Positions 23,559 to 35,700 of a stretch of DNA of 64,000 nt are shown here, one piece after another. The translations under genes were made by a program, and so were the position numbers. Below the pieces are notes generated by a model. It ran no database searches. It was not told the DNA's origin and saw nothing but the letters and a program-made list of their open reading frames with translations. Each line of letters starts with the position of its first letter. The stretch's first letter is position 1. This stretch comes from Amoebidium appalachense. Taxonomy: Eukaryota > Ichthyosporea. The stretch covers positions 5,704,001-5,768,000 of the forward strand of contig CAVNZM010000008.1 of NCBI GenBank assembly GCA_963693365.1. Reading direction: 5' to 3'.

Positions 23559-25616
23559 CTGTGTGCATTTGGTTTGGTTCATTAGTAATTCGAGGCAATA
23601 TTCATGGGGCCTCTATTGTCAATGTACGACGACGTTCACTGACAGGTTGATTTGTCACCAGTGGGGTATTGGAGTGCCTCCCGGTACGGAATGCAGGCCG
23701 AGTTCACACCGTTACGAGCATCTTGAATCTTCTGTCGTGTTTATAAAACATGTGAGGTGTACATACTGACGTAGATTCAGATGCTGCGCACGTGGCTAGC
23801 TTTTGTAAGGAATGCACTCAGATGTGATGCAAAACGTGTTTTTACGGACAGTTTGAGCCACTGGCACATTCAATCACTAAATGGTTTTTTTTTTTTTTTT
23901 TCACCATTTTTGCTAACGTCTACGATGTTGGATACCGGCTGTGTGGTGCTTCGGACAGAAACAACTGACTAATAATACTGTCAAGTTAGAACGGCATGTG
24001 CTGTTGCTGGCAAACTTTTAGGCTACACGGCATCAAATTTGCACGAGAAGTAAAGTGCCGAAGAAACTGTGTTGTTTCTTGTGTGCAGAAGTCCCGACAG
24101 AATCCGTATACTCTGTCATGCATGCATGTAATGTTACGGTAACTCGGTAAGATGACATTGATAGGAATGCTCCAAGGGAGATGGCACTAACATTCTCAAG
24201 TTACGATAGATTGGTGTGCAGTGTAGTTTAAGTGGGCTTGCCAAGTTGGGTAGTAGTTGTTCGGCGGCAATTTTTCTTGGGTATTCTATGCTACTACTAG
24301 TAACCAAAAGTGCAATATACACGGATGTATGTGCATGTTCAGTGCGTGCACTTGTGCCTTCGTGTTCGAGTTAATGGGACTGGTGCCAGACCCTCCGAGG
24401 AGGTGCACGATGTCACTAGTACTTCAAGTGCACACTAAATAACATGTAATCACTTCATGCACACGATGTCACACCTCTGTGACGATTCTGCTCAGAGAGA
24501 GCGCCATTGCTGCTGCATAGCAACACCCCAAGGGTTATTACGAGCTTCAAAGTCTTTTGCAAGCTCGGCCACATGGGCGTATTGTTAGTAGCAATCCACG
24601 TCATGATTTGCTTGGAAAATTAAAAGTCACAGTGGAAAGCTCTGATAATAATGTCAACAGCACATTTGTCACCCACAAATACAAAACATAACAAGTTCGA
24701 AAAGTATACGCGTGAGTGAACTACACGCGACACTGAACAGCGTTGGCTCAAGTGCAAGTGGGTTAAGTATTCGATCGCGTTCTCCCGCGGCCGGGCCGGC
24801 GGAGCGTCCCCAATACGCGGATCGTAGTACAGTGAAGTTTAAACTGGAGAAATGCCTTTACAAAAAATCTAACAAAATGACCTTCATTTGGTTTCTTTAA
24901 ACTTTGCGCGTTTCCGTAATACTTCTTTTTGCACTAGTAACATTCTACAAAGGCACCTCTCCCCTGGCACCTGCCGCGCGCCATAGCACCTGCACGTGCC
25001 ATAGGGAATAAAAAGGATAAAAAGCTCGTTCGTGATTGGGCCAGAGTTATCGGTTGTCATTCAATCTAGCAACCCGGGGAGATCTGCGGGTGGGGAATGT
25101 GCAAGTGAGTCTCTGGTATTGATAAATGAGTCGTCAAATCGGTGGCATGCATACAAAAGTTGATGACATGGCAAATGCATAGGGTGATGTGTTTGGCAGA
25201 CACGGATTGATAGCAAAGATTGTGGGTGAAACGTTTATATAGGGTTGTATTGAAAACGGGAACACGGGAGATCTAAGAGAACATGTGTGTGTCAAAGGCA
25301 TTGGAATTATTATGCCAGGACCTGGAATGCACAAGAGTAAGATGCGAATGGAATGGATTGGTGGGACCTGGAATGAACAGTTGAATATGGAAATCTGAGA
25401 ATTCATCGTCTTGGTTTTAAATAAAAATGGGGAATGATCGTGGCACGATCATATGGGCGTGGGTCGGGAAGTGAGATACAGTCGATATGTGTAAAGGAAG
25501 GCGTAAAAAGTGATAGTCGGAACTTTGTTTAAAAAGAAACAGAGAAGCGTATACGGATGCTAGCTTATGTAAGGGTCGTGTGCGCCAGTGAAGATTTTGA
25601 ACCTTGAATTTATTAT
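23559..25616. other. no gene recognised; presumed upstream region of the modular gene
   Basis: I looked for a minus-strand exon coding a signal peptide ending in phase 1 and did not find a convincing one. A near-repeat of GGCACCTGC...GCCATAG occurs twice at about 24965-25003. Part of 25080-25616 may be the 3' region of the helicase-bearing element. Confidence 0.5.
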
Positions 25617-26809
25617 TTAAGGAGCAGGTCTGAGGCGTGCACATATTTGATGGTAAACAATGTTTGAGGTGTGGGCTACATGTTCATGTACTCTATCCGG
25701 ACGAACTGCAAGCAAAATTGAACCAGAATTTCGCACGCGGCCAAGGGCTACATACAATTGACCATGGCAAAAAATATCGTCTCTAAAATCATATCCAACA
25801 CGTGCCAGGGTTTGACCTTGGGCTTTGTGAACCATCAAAAAGTATGCCAGGCGAACAGGAAACTGGCGACGGGACAGGGTGACCGGAGTCCGCGGATGGG
25901 ATCAAATTGAAAAAAGATCCTAGGAATCAAGACGTCGCGTTTTAGGGATCCATCTAACTTGATCAAATCGCATTTGAGAAGATTGCCTGTATATTCACGA
26001 AAAATTAATTTACTGCCATTGACAATGCCGTCAGAAATATTAAGATTCCTAGTGACCATTAGCAAACAATTTTCCTTTAATGTGAGGATGTGTGGAGCAA
26101 AATTATTTGGTGTCGTCATAGAATTCATAATTTCTTCCGATAAGGTGTCATTAGAGCAGGTATCGGTGGAAAAAAAGTCATAATGGTTCCCCGGCAATTT
26201 TTCAAGAATCATTCTATTGATTTCATCGACTCCCATATTTAAATGTGTTACAAAGAATTGCCTTGTCTGCGCACTGTTCCGGGTTCTGCAATGTTGTATG
26301 TGGATAAACAAAGTCAACGAGTTCATTGATGCCTGATGTGTGATTGATACCATGAAGGGGTATCAAAGGTGAAGAGAAGATGGAGGTGGTGGGCACGCGC
26401 CCTTCACCAATTGAAAGCACTGTGTCGGATTATATAGGGTCCCCAGCGTCTCGGAGATGGACCGTTAGATGCCATCTGCACGTGTGTGTTCCAAGCTGGA
26501 TGGTCAGCCTACAACTAAAGTTACAGCAGCCCGAATAATATCCGCAGGAGTTGCGTCAGAATCTAGAATAGGCAATGTCTGTCGCGCATCTCCTGTTAAT
26601 ATAATGACTTTGTTTCCCATGAAAGCGTTATTGTTACCCAAAAGAGAATTTAATGGTTTGTTCACGTTTTCAAAAGTAGCCTTATTAGTCATGGTGATCT
26701 CGTCCCAAAGAATAAAGGAGGCATTTTGAACTATTTGCCCGCGCTCTGATGTGGGCTCGAGGTATGTAGGCCGTTGAATGTGGCTGGGCCTCCGGCAGTG
26801 TCCACGCAA
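25617..26809 (-). pseudogene. PIF1-like helicase of a Helitron-type element, broken
   Basis: Four minus-strand pieces in alternating frames carry the second half of a PIF1/Helitron helicase: ASFILWDEITM (Walker B, motif II), ILTGDARQTLPIL (motif III), then CADKAILCNT and NMGVDEINRMILEKLPG, LKENCLLMVTRNLN, and finally VHKAQGQTLARVGYDF with GQLYVALGRVRN (motifs V/VI). At least three frameshifts and some stops separate them. The Walker A part and any Rep (HUH) domain are missing. A host PIF1 gene is less likely because of the mobile-element repeat joined upstream at 26822-26961. Confidence 0.72.
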
Positions 26810-26821
26810 TAAACAGTGTGT

Positions 26822-26961
26822 CTATGAAAACCACTCCGGGACGTGTGTTGCCTCTAGGGGGACATCCCCTTGGACGAAAGTGAACCTGCAATGGTTGTAA
26901 ACCACCACCGGCAAGCCCCCAGTCATCAATTTTATTGATCCGTTGAGGTCCTTGTGCCCAA
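26822..26961 (-). repeat. copy of the 135-bp repeat at 10819-10953
   Basis: Reverse complement of the other copy with small differences, adjoining the 5' side of the helicase remnant. It suggests the two loci received the same element family. Confidence 0.8.
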
Positions 26962-28039
26962 AAAACGGGGGAAGTCTTCGCCCCGTGAAAAAAACAGCAC
27001 GTATGTGTGGATCAATGGGGGTTGAGTGTTGGGTGTAGGTGGGTGGGTGAAAAGAAAATATATAGCTGTAAAGCTGTAGGTGCTAAACACAGAAGATGTG
27101 TCTGTTGCTTGCTGATCTGCTAAAAACTGTCGTGCATATATACCTAAGGCTCCCGATCTGAGCCAATCACAATTGATCTAGTGTTATGTGAAATCTGATC
27201 CTGAGCCAATCACACTCGGTCTAGTGATCTGTGGAATCTGACGTTTTTGATCGGCTAATAGGTGCCCGTATGTGGGCAGCCGAACGCGAGCTGCTAAAAC
27301 ACGAAACGAAGCCTACATGGTTATGTTGATATCGGACACCCATCCTACGTGTTTACCCAGAAAAATATTTATGTCAATAAAGCTCCACAACTAAAACCTA
27401 AACCCTATGATGGTTCGGAGTCTGTGGTGATTTCGACTGGAATATTGAATATGGAATGGGCTGTGCAACCACCATCGTGCAATATTGATTGCTGCAACAG
27501 CTGTGGAAGCCACGCACAAGCAAATGTGATTTTCCAAACACAGATAGGCCGTGATTAGTTTCGTTCCGACCCGAATCGATAAATACTCCAACCGAAGTAC
27601 TTAGTGACGTCATCGTATAAAAACGCCTGGCGCAGGGTCAGTTTTGCACGCGTTGCTCTCTTTTTCTCACCATTTTACCCTAACGTGACAGGGAACAAGC
27701 ACATCACAAAAAAAACCGTAGAAAAATTCTTAGCGGGGTAGTGGCTTAGTAAGTAATGGTAGGCGTTCAACGATTTCGAGCATCAATTTATGGATAACTT
27801 TGTAGTGTTTGCGCACCCCGTGACTACAATAATTTCTCGGAATGCTTGTTGGTATGGCTTTTTTTGCACTTTACGCGCGCCGGTAATTACGGGTTCTGGC
27901 ACAGGGAGGCCATAGGCCTCAGCCAAGAAAAACGGCAAACTTGTTACAAATGCGTGCCAAAGATGCATACTTTAATACCTTTCACGTTGTTGCTTTTGCA
28001 CCACAGGTGCATTTTTCGTTTGAGAAACATTGACATCAG
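26962..28039. other. no gene recognised; contains an orphan promoter-like site
   Basis: Two imperfect direct copies of a sequence like GAGCCAATCACAxTxGxTCTAGTG lie at about 27157-27233. A CRE-TATA pair occurs at 27604. Open frames are short and show no family signature. Confidence 0.5.
27604..27622 (+). promoter_or_regulatory. CRE palindrome next to a TATA box
   Basis: TGACGTCA at 27604-27611 is the full CRE/bZIP palindrome. TATAAAA follows at 27616-27622. No clear coding exon follows within 500 bases. Confidence 0.45.
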
Positions 28040-28720
28040 CTTCATCAGCAATCTTGCCGAAACATCCGGAACCCATAACAGATATATTGAAGATATCCAT
28101 ATACTCAAACCCATCCTGAACATAACCCTACATCCAGTTCATGGGTTAAAGATATGTAAAAACAAATAGATATTAATCTTGGATATCTACGGCTAATATG
28201 TACATAGATATCTGTTAAAACCCTGATATCCATTGGATAACTACTGTTAGGGATCCACTAGATATCCACGGGAAACGTGATATCCAGTGGATATCGAACA
28301 CTAGATATGCAAATACACATGCACAACATATATAATGGATATGTGACGAAGGGACCCAGTGACAGGTAACCTGCCCAATATTATATCCAATGTGATATGC
28401 ACTATATAATTGTAACATGCTTAAAATGTGCACAAATGAGATCGAATGGATATACAGCTCAGGTTTCGAACCACATCTGGATATCAGCTAGATATGGAAA
28501 TACATATGTAGATAGACATACAATTAGCATATAATACGTATCTATTATGGGACGATGAGACATCAGTCATGGCATTCTATATGCGCATAAACACATATTC
28601 AGAATTTATTAGCTGAATATGTATTCTATATTAGAAATGATATTGATTGTATATCACTTCTATATACACCTATATAGGTATCTGAATCATCGCTCAGGCT
28701 ATAAATGATGTCTATATGGA
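28040..28720. repeat. degenerate GATATC/ATATGGA-rich region
   Basis: The hexamer GATATC and near forms (AGATAT, GGATAT) recur every 10-40 bases, including TGATATCCATTGGATA and TGATATCCAGTGGATATC. No coding signal. Confidence 0.65.
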
Positions 28721-28738
28721 TATCTCTCTATCTATTCA

Positions 28739-28830
28739 CCTCCCCCCTCCCCCCCCCCCCCCCCCCCGTTCCCCACTCCCCCCCCCCCCCCCCCACACGT
28801 TTCCCCACTCCCCCCCCCCCCCCTCTCTCC

Positions 28831-28873
<43 letters not shown>
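28739..28873. repeat. cluster of C homopolymers
   Basis: C-runs broken by TTCCCCACT phrases, ending in a run of about 50 C. Confidence 0.95.
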
Positions 28874-28874
<1 letters not shown>

Positions 28875-29246
28875 TAGGGATGGTGACACATGTTCAATGA
28901 CGGCTGCACACTTAAGGATTTCTTTTAATTAGTCATGCTCCCCAGGAGCATGTGACACAAACGCTATTATCCAACTTCCAAACTTCTACATTTTCTATCG
29001 TATCAACATGCGCATTTATAACTTCTACAAGAATAATTGCTTATTTACTTGATTTCTAACCATAATACAATGACAACTACTAGTACTCCAATCGTTGCTC
29101 GTCGCCTTATTCCCCGCAGACTCTCTTGTGGCACTGATTCTTGTTCCTCGCTGTGGCTGTGGCTGCTGACGTCCTCAGGGTCGTTACTGGGTGGTGGGTC
29201 AATCACATGGCACTCCGTCAACACGCATGTCCTCGAGCTGCTCCCG

Positions 29247-29283
<37 letters not shown>

Positions 29284-29710
29284 GTACATGTCATTCCCTC
29301 CCCTCGTGCAATTTGTATAGGATATGGTTGCTGGAAGCCTCGAGGTAACCCTTTACAAGTATAACGACTACTAAGGGATACATTGAGAACCAAAATACAT
29401 TATTGTGCATACACACCCGGGCCCACACCTACATGTGCTCACATACAGAGAGATGGGGGAGGAATGGAGAGGTGGGAGAGGCGTTTTGGGGGGGGGGGGG
29501 GGGGGGGGGGGATGGTGATCAACTTGAACGACATATATACACAATGCTTATACATATATATAGCACACTGCACACACACACTGATGCACACTACCACCCA
29601 CACACACAGAACACAATGCACCAAAGTAACCAAGTGAGTGGGAAGAGAGATCAGCAAACAGCAAATTAGTTTATGATAGAACTTAAGGCAAGGTGGATGG
29701 GAAGCTGTGT

Positions 29711-29759
<49 letters not shown>

Positions 29760-29779
29760 TTTCTTTTTTTTTTTTTTTT

Positions 29780-29823
<44 letters not shown>

Positions 29824-30119
29824 ACCAGTGTCGTGGAATTGGTTACCTCGGAATGTCGAGGTTGGCAGTCATGTACCAGCACCGAACAATCTTGCGGTCA
29901 GCCACGTGCGCTGCTGCTGCTTGCTAGATGACTCACCCGAGTGCACCATCTCCCACCTGCACGGGAAAACTGAAGCGTGACCAGTGAGAAGGAGGAAAAG
30001 TGAGAGGCAGTTTGAAACAGGAAATAAGGGGAATAACCTGGTCCATTATGTTATAGCTGAAAAGTTGTTTTTTTTTTTTTGCCCGGGGGGGCGGGGCGGG
30101 GGGGGGGGGGGGGGGAGGG

Positions 30120-30154
<35 letters not shown>

Positions 30155-30448
30155 AAAACGCCCATGAGGTTTAACACGAAAACATCAAAAGGACAGAATC
30201 TTACATTGTCATACCTACAGCCTGAGCAGCACTCTAAACTTTCGATGCAAGCAAGTGGTTACCGACTAACCTCGTATGTGTCAGTGGGGTACGTTGCGTG
30301 CAACGTGTAGGAGTGGGCGCTAACAGACCTTATCACACAGGTAAATAGTCAAACGTGCACATGTCATGATAGATGGGTGACCCACTACACATGCTGGGCA
30401 ATAAGGACGGCACACATTTGTTAAAACAATGTAACAAAGGAGGGCATA
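28874..30448. other. simple-repeat-rich spacer without a recognised gene
   Basis: Contents: G-runs at 29250-29280 and 29488-29511, a (TG)n-T(n)-G(n) compound at 29711-29822, and T/G runs with breaks at 30067-30152. No family-level coding match found. Confidence 0.6.
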
Positions 30449-30577
30449 ACCTTCCAACAATGGTTGCCGAGAAGTTTTGTATGCACCAGCCCTTATGAAC
30501 TAAGAGACTTCATGTCAGGAAGCAATGTAGCTTCTAAGGGAGTTACAGACGGATCAAGCAAAATGTAGAAACTGCCG
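30449..30577. repeat. 129-bp direct repeat, copy 1
   Basis: Appears identical base for base to 36728-36856. Its right end is exactly the LTR edge. Confidence 0.9.
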
Positions 30578-31108
30578 TGTTAAATTGTATGAGTATTTGG
30601 GATGTAAGCAGAGACACAGTGGTGCAGTGTGAAAACACCACAGACACACACAACAACAAAACACGGAACGATCGGAGCAGTGTACACAACAGACATCAAT
30701 GTTTAGACACAACTGAACTGAATTTATTCTGATCTTCGAATAAATACCTGAAATTCCTCTAAGTCCAATCCATACATGATTTCCGACCAGTCGGAAATCA
30801 GATCTATCTCTAATAGAAACCAATCACTAAGAACCAATTGCTTTCAGAGAGATCCGGTACGCGGAGACGTACACGATAGGACACAGACACTAGTTAAGAT
30901 CAACTCGTGTCATCATCAAGGAAGTTCTAACCTATGACATACTGCAAAGACTCAGACATATCCCACTTAACCTTGATGATTGGTTAGAGCCCGGCAACAC
31001 ATGAAAACTAAAGTAAATTAATGAAGTCTAAACACACATGCTATTCTAAGTGTAGCCTAAGTGTGTTACCGTCCAATGAACACGTATTAAGTAACACAAA
31101 TCTACCTA

Positions 31109-31118
31109 ACATATATTA
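31109..31118. repeat. LINE target site duplication, left copy
   Basis: ACATATATTA, repeated at 36344-36353. The uninterrupted LTR at about 253-266 has one copy of this site. Confidence 0.88.
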
Positions 31119-31531
31119 ACCCCTAAACCAGGCCATCCGTGGCCCTAAGGGCCGGGGAACACCCCCATCCATGTCATGGCACATGCCTATAATCGTTTCA
31201 GAACCTCTTTCAAAGTTCCATCTACACCCATCACACATGTGCGACCATTAAAACGTCCAGCAGATACACCTACCACAGATGCACAACCAGAAAAACATCG
31301 CCTTAGACTAAGCGCAACACCTATTTACAATACACTACCCATTCAGAATAACACCACACCACTCCGTAGAAACACAATAACAACCATGCCGAAACTTTCG
31401 GTTGATACAGTACTGGCAGAACTTGCCCTTTGCCAAATCGAATATTTGCCAGTGCACGAATATTTGCCTTTGCATGTGTCCAAAATGTCGCTTTTTATTA
31501 TCTGCTAATAAATAGTATCCTTCGCGCATCC
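31119..31531 (+). repeat. extra 5' module of the LINE with a foreign tail
   Basis: 31119-31429 repeats the first ~311 bases of the main element (31532 on) with a few differences. 31430-31531 is 102 bases unrelated to the LINE, with AATAAA near its end. It then joins directly to the start of the full element. Confidence 0.85.
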
Positions 31532-31588
31532 ACCCCTAAACCAGGCCATCCGTGGCCCTAAGGGCCGGGGAACACCCCCATCCATGTC

Positions 31589-32773
31589 ATGGCACATGCC
31601 TATAATCGTTTCAGAACCTCTTTCAAAGTTCCATCTACACCCATCACACATGTGCGACCATTAAAACGTCCAGCAGATACACCTACCACAGATGCACAAC
31701 CAGAAAAACATCGCCTTAGACTAAGCGCAACACCTATTTACAATACCCTACCCATTCAGAATAACACCATACCACTCCGTAGAAACACAATAACAACCAT
31801 GCCGAAACTTTCGGTTGATACAGTACTGGCAGAACTTGCCCTCGTTAAGAAACAGCTAAATGAGCTGTTACCACTCAAGAACATGATAGAAAAACTCCAA
31901 ACAGAAAATACCCAACTCAAGCTCACCATTGATTCACTCACAGCCCAGCTAAACATTAGTGGATCGCAAAACCCCAAAACTCATGAGCAAACATCTCGCG
32001 ACGGAGACATTTCCACCCCAACACAAAACAACACAGGACCGGAAGCACAGCTCCCGGCAGAGTTCCTAGAATATGCGAACTCTCGTAAAACACCCGAGCT
32101 CCGCCAAATTGCCAAGGAAACATATGCCAGCATTCTTGCAGGCAACGAGTACCGCCGCAACTCCCCTCCCAAACCGCCGGCTAAGGGGAACACCCAAGCA
32201 AACGGTAACATCAACATCCCACCCAAATACGAGAGGGTGTATTTCAAAGTCAAGCACGGCAGACGCCCACACAGGGCCATGTGGTCCATCTTCAAGGCTC
32301 TCGGCTTCCGGTGCTCTCGCATCCTTTGTCTGTCCTTCATTGGATACGATGTGCTGGAAGTAGCAGTACGGGGCGACTATAACCGTGCGTTCATCCGTGA
32401 CGCGACAAAGGGGTGTGGAAGCTTCTTCACCCACCTCCCAAGCTACGACCCATGCGCGCCGGAAAACATTCAGAAAGCAGACAAAGAACGTAAAGTGTCT
32501 GCTAAGAATGCGTGCGCCACACGTTGTCGTGTACGCATCAGCAAGGCAAAAGAGTTCCTCGCAAAGTTGGAAAACGATGCTACGAGCGTGATAGACACGG
32601 ACACGAAGGAACCAATGTTTTCTGGTGAGATACTGCTCGAGCGCAAACGCCGATGCGAGATGGAAATCGAGCTCTTCTGCGAACTGTTCGCGCTGGCGGA
32701 AGGTCGTGCATACGACCCCGTAAGCGACAAGTGGGAACCAACCCCACAGGTGTCGGACCAAACCGATGCCTAA
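31589..32773 (+). CDS. LINE ORF1 protein (coiled coil, RRM-like)
   Basis: 394 residues. Residues 76-122 form a leucine-rich coiled coil (LAELALVKKQLNELLPL...). Residues 213-272 read like an RRM: YERVYFKVKHGRRPH, a helix with MWSIFKALGF, then ILCLSFIGYDVLEVAV. The tail is basic with clustered Cys. This is the usual plan of an RNA-binding, trimer-forming ORF1p that coats the LINE RNA. ATG 31589 is chosen because the 5' module has the same ATG. The stop overlaps the ORF2 start (ATGCCTAA), suggesting coupled re-initiation. Confidence 0.85.
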   Translation: MAHAYNRFRTSFKVPSTPITHVRPLKRPADTPTTDAQPEKHRLRLSATPIYNTLPIQNNTIPLRRNTITTMPKLSVDTVLAELALVKKQLNELLPLKNMIEKLQTENTQLKLTIDSLTAQLNISGSQNPKTHEQTSRDGDISTPTQNNTGPEAQLPAEFLEYANSRKTPELRQIAKETYASILAGNEYRRNSPPKPPAKGNTQANGNINIPPKYERVYFKVKHGRRPHRAMWSIFKALGFRCSRILCLSFIGYDVLEVAVRGDYNRAFIRDATKGCGSFFTHLPSYDPCAPENIQKADKERKVSAKNACATRCRVRISKAKEFLAKLENDATSVIDTDTKEPMFSGEILLERKRRCEMEIELFCELFALAEGRAYDPVSDKWEPTPQVSDQTDA

Positions 32774-35700
32774 TTTATCCTTCTTCTTCTGGAATGCTCG
32801 GACACTGGGCCCCCAAAAGGGCCTCCCCCCCGGGACACTCGACGATAAAATCAGCTACATACAACAACAGACAAACAACCACACGTTTACAGTGATTTGC
32901 GAAACACAGTTTAAAAACCACCACAAATTCAACTCTACATTGGTCGACACATCCACACACCCCGGTTACGCGAAAAACCGAGGCATTATTGTACTTGCCG
33001 CACCACACGTGAGAGTGAAGTGCAAACCGGTAGCAAAAACGGAATTCTCGGTTTCTATAGAGTTTCTTTCTAATGTTTTTACTTTTGTATATTACCCACC
33101 ATCTATGTCGGTTGTCGAATTGACTCACGAGTTGTCACAGTTACCAATGTCCACTGTTATTTTAGGTGATTTTAACACGCGACTCCACCACACAGACACA
33201 CTGCAAGTGAGTGTCGGGTACCCATCTAAGCCCCCGGAGCGTGCTATCCCTTTAGCAAGGTATGTCCAAAGTCACACTTTGCGGTTCCCTCAAATATCCC
33301 ATGCCCACAACACCGACTGGGGAGTGGCCTTTTGGCCATCAACCATGTCAAAACTCTCTCTCCCTCCTAACCTCTCTAGGTCATCTGACCACTCTCCTAT
33401 CCTTTTCCTACCTAAGATCTCCCTTGATCTGCTCCCCCCTCCCCCTCCCACCTTTCGCCTCCGTCTATCCCAGCTTAAGTCACAGTGGGGTAGAGTTGAT
33501 GTATGTGTATGCTATGCTACGAAACACCCTATATATATGCGCCTATTAGAATCTGCACAAGCCAGGCCAGATTCACATCTCGTACTAGATACATGCACTA
33601 ACTTTATTGTTGATGATTTGATAGATCTCGGTGATTATGCTGGCGGTGGTAGGAAGGAATATCCCGATGCTCTCTTGTTACCAAACACCACTCCCGCTAG
33701 ACTAGGTGAACCCCTGTCTCAAAAGGAAAGCTTGCGCCGGCTTGCTAGTATGAATCGATTTGGCCCCCCTGCTCGTATTATTGGTGATACCACTGGAGAC
33801 CCCCTCATAGACTCTGATAAGTATTTCTCGGAACTGTTTAAAGATAGGACCCCCGCTCAGAAACCTATTGTGTGGCCTGTAGACCCATCTATCCCCATAG
33901 AATCGATCCTCCCCTTTTTCAGTCCCGATGCCATATGGTCTGTGATATCTAGTTATAGCTCTAGTAAGTCTTGTGGACCTGATGGACTCCCTGCTGGGTT
34001 TCTTAAAATCCTTGTTCCCTCCTACCCACAAAAGGAAAGTGATCGTGCTATTAAACCTGATCTTACTATCATGTTAAGCTCTCTCTTTTCTTGGTGTGTT
34101 AAATGTGGACATGTCCCGTCATCTTGGTTAGATACCTTAGTGATCCCCATAGTTAAGAAGGACTCTGAGGGCCCCATATCATCCTTTCGCCCCATTACAC
34201 TAACCCAGGTTGTTCGTAGATTCTTTGAAGCTTGCTTACTTAGGTTATTTGCACATCACCCTAGGTTTCAATCTATTCTTCACATACACCCATGCCAATC
34301 CGCTTTTCGTAAAAACAATTCATGTTATGTTCAAATAATGGCACTGCACGATTCTATGCAAGTTGGTGCACAATATGTTGGCTTTATTGATTGGAAAACT
34401 GCTTACGATTCTGTCTCCCCTGGTCTCCTATGGGAAAAGCTTGCTGCACGGGGTGTACCACACTGCATTGGTGTTCTGTTAGAAGCACTCTTGTCTCAAA
34501 CCTATGGTAGAGCTGTGGTTAATGGGCATCTTTCATATGGTTTTGCTCGTACTAGAGGTCTCTTGCAGGGTTCATTGCTTAGCCCCTTTTTGTTTAACCT
34601 ATTTATAGATGATTTGGCTGTCAAGATTTACGCCGAAAACGATGACCCTATTAATAACTTTCCGCCTGCACTTCTCTATGCTGATGATCTGTCCCTCCTT
34701 GCCCGTACCCCTAGACGCCTGCAAAGATTGTTCGATGTAGTGTCAGAGTGGTGCAAGGCAAACCTTATGATCCTTAACATAGACAAATGTGGTGTTCTTG
34801 TACCTGATATAGCTAACAATTTACACACATTTACATTATCATCTAAACCTGTACCTATAGTTCCAGAATACAAATATCTTGGTGTTCCGGTTGATTCTGT
34901 TGGTGTTATGTTTCCCCATATGGTCGAAAAGAGGGTAGAGTTGGCTCGTAAGCGGTTAGCTTTCTTCTCGGCTAATATTTTTAAAGACACACCCCTCCAT
35001 CCTTCTATTAGACTTACATTTATTCGCACTTTTGTCTTCCCGGCATGTGAATATGGTTTACCCCTTCTCGCCGCTTGGATCAAGAAAGAGAGAACTAGAG
35101 CGCTTAAACCCTTGGCAAATTTCCTTGAAGCAGAAGTTGCCTCCTTTCTATCTAACAACTGTTGTAAACCTGGGCCTGTAACGCTCTCGATATATGGTCT
35201 GGTCCCAATAGCTGCTAGAGTATCCTATCTCGCGCTGAAATTCAATAAGCACATAAGCCGCTTAAAGAAGTATTTGCCCTCCCACCCTCTCTTCTCTATC
35301 CGACCTGTCCCCTCCTCACCTCTCCCCTCTTTCCTCCCCTCTCTCTCCCCTTCTCCCCTGGGCACAAATACAAATAAACCCCGCAATAGTGTGTGTGTGA
35401 CTTTGGACTGCCACTTACTTATTAAACATGTACACAATCACAAGATAATCACGCAATATAACAAATGGAAAAAGATACCACACGACACTAGACCCGATGA
35501 AAGCATACACCTTGAAAAACTAAGCCTTATGTCTCGTTTTATATATACTGACCGCCTCAACCATATTGCCAAATATGGCACTCGCAAGTGTATAACACCT
35601 AAATACATATTACCTTCCTGTAGAACTGGTCTTTCTCTAGCTGATGGTATTATTGATCAATTACCACGCTTTTACTGTACACGTGCTATACAGTGGAGAT

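Noticed and set aside
27783-28433. Regularly spaced GATATC words as a CRISPR-like array
   Set aside because: Spacing is irregular, repeats are only 6-10 bases, and the genome is eukaryotic.
32066-32761. 231-residue minus-strand frame opposite LINE ORF1
   Set aside because: It is a shadow frame; the same shadow appears opposite the second LINE copy.
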